Below, piece by piece: positions 20,165 through 23,872 of a DNA stretch of 23,872 bases; the first letter of the stretch is position 1, and each line of letters begins with the position of its first letter. The position numbers and the translations under genes are program-made. The notes below the pieces were generated by a model. It did no database searches. It worked only from the letters and a program-made list of their open reading frames with translations, and was not told where the DNA came from. The stretch is taken from the NCBI GenBank assembly GCA_934120675.1, contig CAKOUU010000021.1, forward strand, positions 1 through 23,872, given 5' to 3'. The stretch is from an uncultured Clostridia bacterium (GTDB lineage Bacteria; Bacillota; Clostridia; TANB77; CAG-508).

Positions 20165-22732
20165 ATGTACATATTTAACAAAATAACTGTAAATCCACAG
20201 TTACCAAAAAGAATTGAAAAATTATCAGAAATATCAAATAACCTATGGTGGTCATGGAACACAGAATTCCTAAGACTATTCAAAAAAATAGACAAAGATT
20301 TATGGGAAACATGTGAAAAAAATCCTGTAAAATTTTTAAAACAAGTATCACAAGAAAGATTAGAAGCAGTTGCAACAAATACAGAATTCTTAAAAGAATA
20401 TGATAGACTTGCAAAAGAATTTAATGATTATGTTACAAGCAAAAATACTTGGTTTGCAAATAAATATCCAGAAAATAAAAATGATTTAATTGCATATTTT
20501 TCAGCAGAATATGGCTTAGACCAAACAATACCAATATATTCAGGTGGACTTGGAATATTATCAGGAGACCACTTAAAATCTGCAAGTGATTTAGGCATTC
20601 CGTTAGTAGCAGTAGGTCTGTTATATAAAAATGGATACTTCCATCAAAAAATAAACGGATATGGTGACCAAGAAACAGAGTATAATAATATAAAATTAAG
20701 CAATTTACCAATAAATCCAGTAAAAGATGGAAATGGTGAAGAGTTAAAAATATATGTAAAATTTGAAAATAGAAAAGTATATTTAAAAGTATGGCAAATT
20801 AATGTTGGAAGAATAAAATTATATTTATTAGATTCTGATATAGACGAAAATTCACCAGAAGATAGAGAGACTACATTACGTTTATATGGTGGAGACCAAG
20901 AAATGAGAATAAAACAAGAAATCGTTCTTGGAATGGGTGGAACAAATTTATTAACACAAGCATTAGGGTTAAATCCAACTGTATACCATATGAATGAAGG
21001 ACATTCAGCTTTCTTAATATTAGAATTAATCAAAAATATAATAAGAGAAAAGAAAGTATCATTTGAAGTTGCCAAAGATATAGCAAGTTCAAAAACAGTA
21101 TTTACAACACATACACCAGTTCCAGCTGGAAATGACATATTCCCAATAGCATTGGTTGAAAAATATTTCAAAGGATTCTGGCCAAGACTAAACTTAGACA
21201 GAGAAGAATTCTTAAAATTAGGAATGAAACCATGTACAGAATTAGAACCAGGATTTAATATGGGAATATTAGCTCTAAAAATTGCCGGAAAGAAAAATGG
21301 TGTAAGTAAATTACATGGAGCTGTTTCAAGAGAATTATTTGGAGATGTATGGCCTGAAATTGCAGCAAATGAATCCCCAATAACATATGTAACAAATGGT
21401 ATTCACACATGTTCATGGTTAGCTCCATCATTAAAAGAATTATATAACAAATATTTAATTCCATATTGGCAAGATAACATTTTCAAAGATGAAGTGTGGG
21501 AAAATATAAATAATATACCAAACCAAGAATTATGGGGAATACATCAACAAAGAAAACAAAAATTATTAGAAATAGTTAAAGAAAATACAACAAACAGATT
21601 AAGAAGGTCTGGATACAGCTATGAAGAAATAAATGACATAACATCAAAATTAAATCCAAATGCATTAACAATAGGATTTGCAAGAAGATTTGCTACATAT
21701 AAAAGAGCAACTTTGATATTCAAAGATTTAGAAAGAATAACACAAATTCTAAATAATGCAGATAGACCAGTTCAATTAATATTTGCAGGAAAAGCACATC
21801 CAGCAGATAAAGAAGGACAAGATTTAATTAAAAGAATACACGAAATATCAATGATGCCACAATTTAAAGGAAAAATATTTTTACTAGAAAACTACAACAT
21901 TGCAATGTCAAGATATTTAGTAAGTGGTGTTGATGTATGGCTAAATAATCCAAGAAGACCAATGGAAGCATCTGGAACAAGTGGACAAAAAGCATCTGTA
22001 AATGGAGTTATAAACTTCAGTGTTTTAGATGGTTGGTGGGCAGAAGGCTACAACCAAGAAAATGGATGGACAATTGGAACAAATGCAGAATTTACATCAT
22101 ATGAAGAACAAGATATTGCAGATAGCCAAAGCATGTATCGTACATTGGAAGAAAAAATTATACCAACATATTATGAAAAAGATGAGAATGGAATTTCAGA
22201 AAAATGGATGAAAATTATGAAAAATTCTATCACATCAACAGGTGGAAAATATAGTACATCAAGAATGCTTGTAGATTACACAAATAATTTATATATGCCA
22301 TTATGCAATTTAACTAAAAAATATTATGAAAATGTTGATAATGTTGCAGAATTTAATTTGTGGAAAAAGAATTTATACACAAATTGGAAAGATATCAAAA
22401 TTACACAAAAAAATAATTTGAATAATATCACAATGGATGCAGGAAATAATATTGAAGTTAAATGTGAAGTACAACTTCCAAATATTGACGTAGATAACAT
22501 TACAGCTCAATGTTATTATGGTAAAATCTTAGACAATGGCATTGTTGAAAATGTAAGTATTATTCCAATGAAATTAACTTCTAGTGATGAAGAAAATAAA
22601 ATTTATGAATATACAACAAAAATTGAACTTAAAACTGGCGGAAATTATGGTTATACTTTCAGAGTTATGCCAAAACATGAAATGTTGCTAGATTCAGAAA
22701 ATTTGAATTTGGTTAAATGGATTACAAAATAA
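20165..22732 (+). CDS. glgP: Alpha-glucan (glycogen/maltodextrin) phosphorylase, GT35, DUF3417 type
   Basis: An 855-aa PLP-dependent enzyme that releases glucose 1-phosphate from alpha-1,4-glucans such as glycogen. The N-terminal region is the DUF3417 domain (NNLWWSWNTEFLRLF), typical of the shorter bacterial/archaeal alpha-glucan phosphorylase family. Motifs then come in order: SAEYGLDQTIPIYSGGLGIL, MNEGHSAFLILEL, TTHTPVPAGNDIFP, VTNGIHTCSWLAP, FARRFATYKRA, FAGKAHPADKEGQ and ASGTSGQKASVNG with the PLP-binding Lys at 609, followed by LDGWWAEGYN. The last hundred residues (about 750-855) form a separate beta-rich segment. AGGAGG at 20151-20156 fixes the ATG. No other glycogen gene is adjacent, so it is an isolated catabolic gene. 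A terminator follows directly. Confidence 0.95.
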   Translation: MYIFNKITVNPQLPKRIEKLSEISNNLWWSWNTEFLRLFKKIDKDLWETCEKNPVKFLKQVSQERLEAVATNTEFLKEYDRLAKEFNDYVTSKNTWFANKYPENKNDLIAYFSAEYGLDQTIPIYSGGLGILSGDHLKSASDLGIPLVAVGLLYKNGYFHQKINGYGDQETEYNNIKLSNLPINPVKDGNGEELKIYVKFENRKVYLKVWQINVGRIKLYLLDSDIDENSPEDRETTLRLYGGDQEMRIKQEIVLGMGGTNLLTQALGLNPTVYHMNEGHSAFLILELIKNIIREKKVSFEVAKDIASSKTVFTTHTPVPAGNDIFPIALVEKYFKGFWPRLNLDREEFLKLGMKPCTELEPGFNMGILALKIAGKKNGVSKLHGAVSRELFGDVWPEIAANESPITYVTNGIHTCSWLAPSLKELYNKYLIPYWQDNIFKDEVWENINNIPNQELWGIHQQRKQKLLEIVKENTTNRLRRSGYSYEEINDITSKLNPNALTIGFARRFATYKRATLIFKDLERITQILNNADRPVQLIFAGKAHPADKEGQDLIKRIHEISMMPQFKGKIFLLENYNIAMSRYLVSGVDVWLNNPRRPMEASGTSGQKASVNGVINFSVLDGWWAEGYNQENGWTIGTNAEFTSYEEQDIADSQSMYRTLEEKIIPTYYEKDENGISEKWMKIMKNSITSTGGKYSTSRMLVDYTNNLYMPLCNLTKKYYENVDNVAEFNLWKKNLYTNWKDIKITQKNNLNNITMDAGNNIEVKCEVQLPNIDVDNITAQCYYGKILDNGIVENVSIIPMKLTSSDEENKIYEYTTKIELKTGGNYGYTFRVMPKHEMLLDSENLNLVKWITK

Positions 22733-22737
22733 AATGA

Positions 22738-22776
22738 GACAAGTGGGACAGTATAGAACTGTTCTACTTTTTTTGT
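22738..22776 (+). terminator. Terminator of glgP
   Basis: AAGTGGGACAG (22741-22751) pairs with CTGTTCTACTT (22759-22769, two G-T wobbles) around TATAGAA, followed by five more Ts; outer GACAA/TTGTC pairing may extend it. Confidence 0.75.
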
Positions 22777-23112
22777 CATATTTTGTCGAACGATTTTTCT
22801 TGAATTTTCAATAAAATCATGGTAATATATGGATATGCAATTTATTTGACAATTGCATAGTCATATGTTAAAAATTAATATTGAATTTTAAAATAAAAAT
22901 TAAATCTGGCAACTTTGGAAGGACAAAAATATTTTAGTTAATTTAATCTAATTTATTATTTCTAAATTTTAAGATTAAAAATCAAGTTCAAAATTTAAAT
23001 CGAAAATACCCAAAAGTATTGAGAAAATAAGACAAGGATGGAGGTGCATTTTTTATAGTGCAAATTGTCAGAAAAATTGTAAATACAATTAATAAATATT
23101 TACTAAATAGTA
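22775..23112 (+). other. Gene-free stretch between glgP and the Rpn-type gene
   Basis: No open frame of note on either strand. It holds TTTGTCGAA (22782-22790), which matches a Spo0A box; a possible promoter TTGAAT-17-TAATAT (22800-22828); a hairpin TATGCAATT/AATTGCATA (22834-22859) about where that transcript would begin; and AT-rich DNA with small palindromes (for example near 23084-23099). A small RNA or a decayed gene is possible; nothing is established. Confidence 0.4.
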
Positions 23113-23141
23113 TTGCCAAAAGTAAAAATATTTAGTATAAT
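23113..23141 (+). promoter_or_regulatory. Promoter of the Rpn-type gene
   Basis: TTGCCA (23113-23118), 17-bp spacer, TATAAT (23136-23141). The expected start near 23148 falls within or after the AAAGGA ribosome site (23145-23150), leaving an unusually short leader, so expression from it could be poor. Confidence 0.6.
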
Positions 23142-23156
23142 TAGAAAGGACAGTAT

Positions 23157-23872
23157 ATGGTAAAAGAAAAAACAAACAAAGTAGAAAGATTACCAATTAC
23201 AAATGATTATATATTTAAAAGAGTATTTGCATTTGAAGGAAATGAAAGTATATTAAAAGATTTTTTGGAAGCAATTTTAAAGAAGGACATTGAAGAAGTA
23301 GAAATAAAAAATCCAGAAATAATACCATACGAAAAAGATGAAAAACGAGGACTATTAGATATAAAAGCTCAAATAGATGATGGAACAATTTTAGACATAG
23401 AGATGCAAATGGAAGATGAGAAAAATACAGAAGAAAGAGGAACAGAATATTTAGGCAAAATGATATCAGAACAGCTACAAGAAGGAGAAGAATATATAAA
23501 ATTAAAAAAGAGCATAGTGATATTTATAACAAATTATAATTTCTTAAAAAGGAATAGTTACCATAGTGTGGGAAAAGTAAAATTTGATGAAACATTACCA
23601 GAAGAATACGTAAATATGGGATATAAAGAAGAAGACGAAATAGCATCAAAATACATAGAATTTCATTATATAGAATTACCTAAGTATAAGAAAAAAGAAC
23701 CATCAAAATTTACAAAATTAGACCAATGGATGTGTATATTTACACAAAATGAGGAGGGGATTATTTTGGCAGAGAAAGAAAATAAAGAAATAAAAAAAGC
23801 AATAAGAGCTTTAGACTTTATAAGTGCAGACCCAAAGGAAAGAGAAAGGCACAATTCTATATTAATGGCAGA
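23157..23872 (+). CDS. Rpn family recombination-promoting nuclease/putative transposase, N-terminal part
   Basis: The frame is open from ATG 23157 to the end of the window, giving about 238 residues without a stop. The start reads MVKEKTNKVERLPITNDYIF followed by KRVFAFEGNESILKDFLEAIL, the standard opening of the PD-(D/E)XK nuclease family (TIGR01784, Rpn/YhgA-like). The catalytic core is RGLLDIKAQIDDGTILDIEMQ, with the Asp of LLDIKAQ and the ExQ of DIEMQ. Family members such as RpnA are Ca2+-stimulated DNases that promote RecA-independent recombination; many are multicopy mobile-element relatives. The N-terminal nuclease half looks intact; whether the gene is complete cannot be judged here. 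AAAGGA at 23145-23150 is the ribosome site. Confidence 0.88.
   Translation, partial: MVKEKTNKVERLPITNDYIFKRVFAFEGNESILKDFLEAILKKDIEEVEIKNPEIIPYEKDEKRGLLDIKAQIDDGTILDIEMQMEDEKNTEERGTEYLGKMISEQLQEGEEYIKLKKSIVIFITNYNFLKRNSYHSVGKVKFDETLPEEYVNMGYKEEDEIASKYIEFHYIELPKYKKKEPSKFTKLDQWMCIFTQNEEGIILAEKENKEIKKAIRALDFISADPKERERHNSILMA

Noticed and set aside
22782..22790. Spo0A-controlled promoter
   Set aside because: A single nine-base match in AT-rich DNA is not enough to list as a regulatory site; it is mentioned only as part of the gap.

Overview
The window is AT-rich DNA (roughly 30% G+C by eye) with strong AGGAGG-type ribosome binding sites, TTGACA/TATAAT promoters at 17-bp spacing, GTG and TTG starts and standard-code stops. 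Gene content and order (IreB-RuvX-DUF1292, RbgA, Mini-RNase III, a GGGtGRT protein, a yybP-ykoY-type manganese riboswitch, GITLVALV-type prepilin leaders) point to a low-GC Firmicute, most likely an uncultured gut-type Clostridia member. All recognised genes are on the + strand except one small ribbon-helix-helix gene.

Left part (1-4135): the 3' end of a GGGtGRT-family gene, a compact HTH-WYL regulator, a divergent HAM1/RdgB-like NTP pyrophosphatase whose extended -10 promoter sits in the loop of a perfect 17-bp dyad, an unrecognised 115-aa protein, a YgjP-like zinc metalloprotease and metK.

Middle (4202-12937): a membrane-anchored G5-SH3-glucosaminidase, then a tightly packed locus of a VirB2/TrbC-like two-helix protein, an 805-aa CpaE-like protein (receiver-like domain, two AT-hooks, LPGF repeats, ParA/MinD domain with a broken P-loop) and a membrane GAF protein with a degenerate GGDEF domain. 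The locus runs into the housekeeping genes ireB and ruvX. DUF1292, a four-helix membrane protein, rbgA and mrnC follow from separate promoters. The three-gene locus looks like an envelope-associated system built from nucleotide-binding folds that have lost their active-site residues. I do not recognise it as a named system.

Right-middle (13005-16143): one promoter is followed by tRNA-Glu(CTC), then eight bases later a manganese riboswitch with a perfect 23-bp terminator, then a GC-rich palindrome, then a type-II P-type Ca2+/Mn2+ ATPase. The arrangement suggests a tRNA and a riboswitch-controlled cation exporter sharing one promoter.

Right part (16202-23872): a ribbon-helix-helix regulator gene divergent from a 997-aa surface protein with a prepilin-like N-terminus, an Ig-like region and 14 RCC1 repeats (two seven-bladed propellers). 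The next small gene carries a very similar promoter sequence, so the two may be co-regulated. Then come alpha-glucan phosphorylase (glgP), a 424-bp non-coding stretch and a truncated Rpn-family PD-(D/E)XK nuclease running off the end. All functional calls rest on reading motifs by eye; no searches were run.
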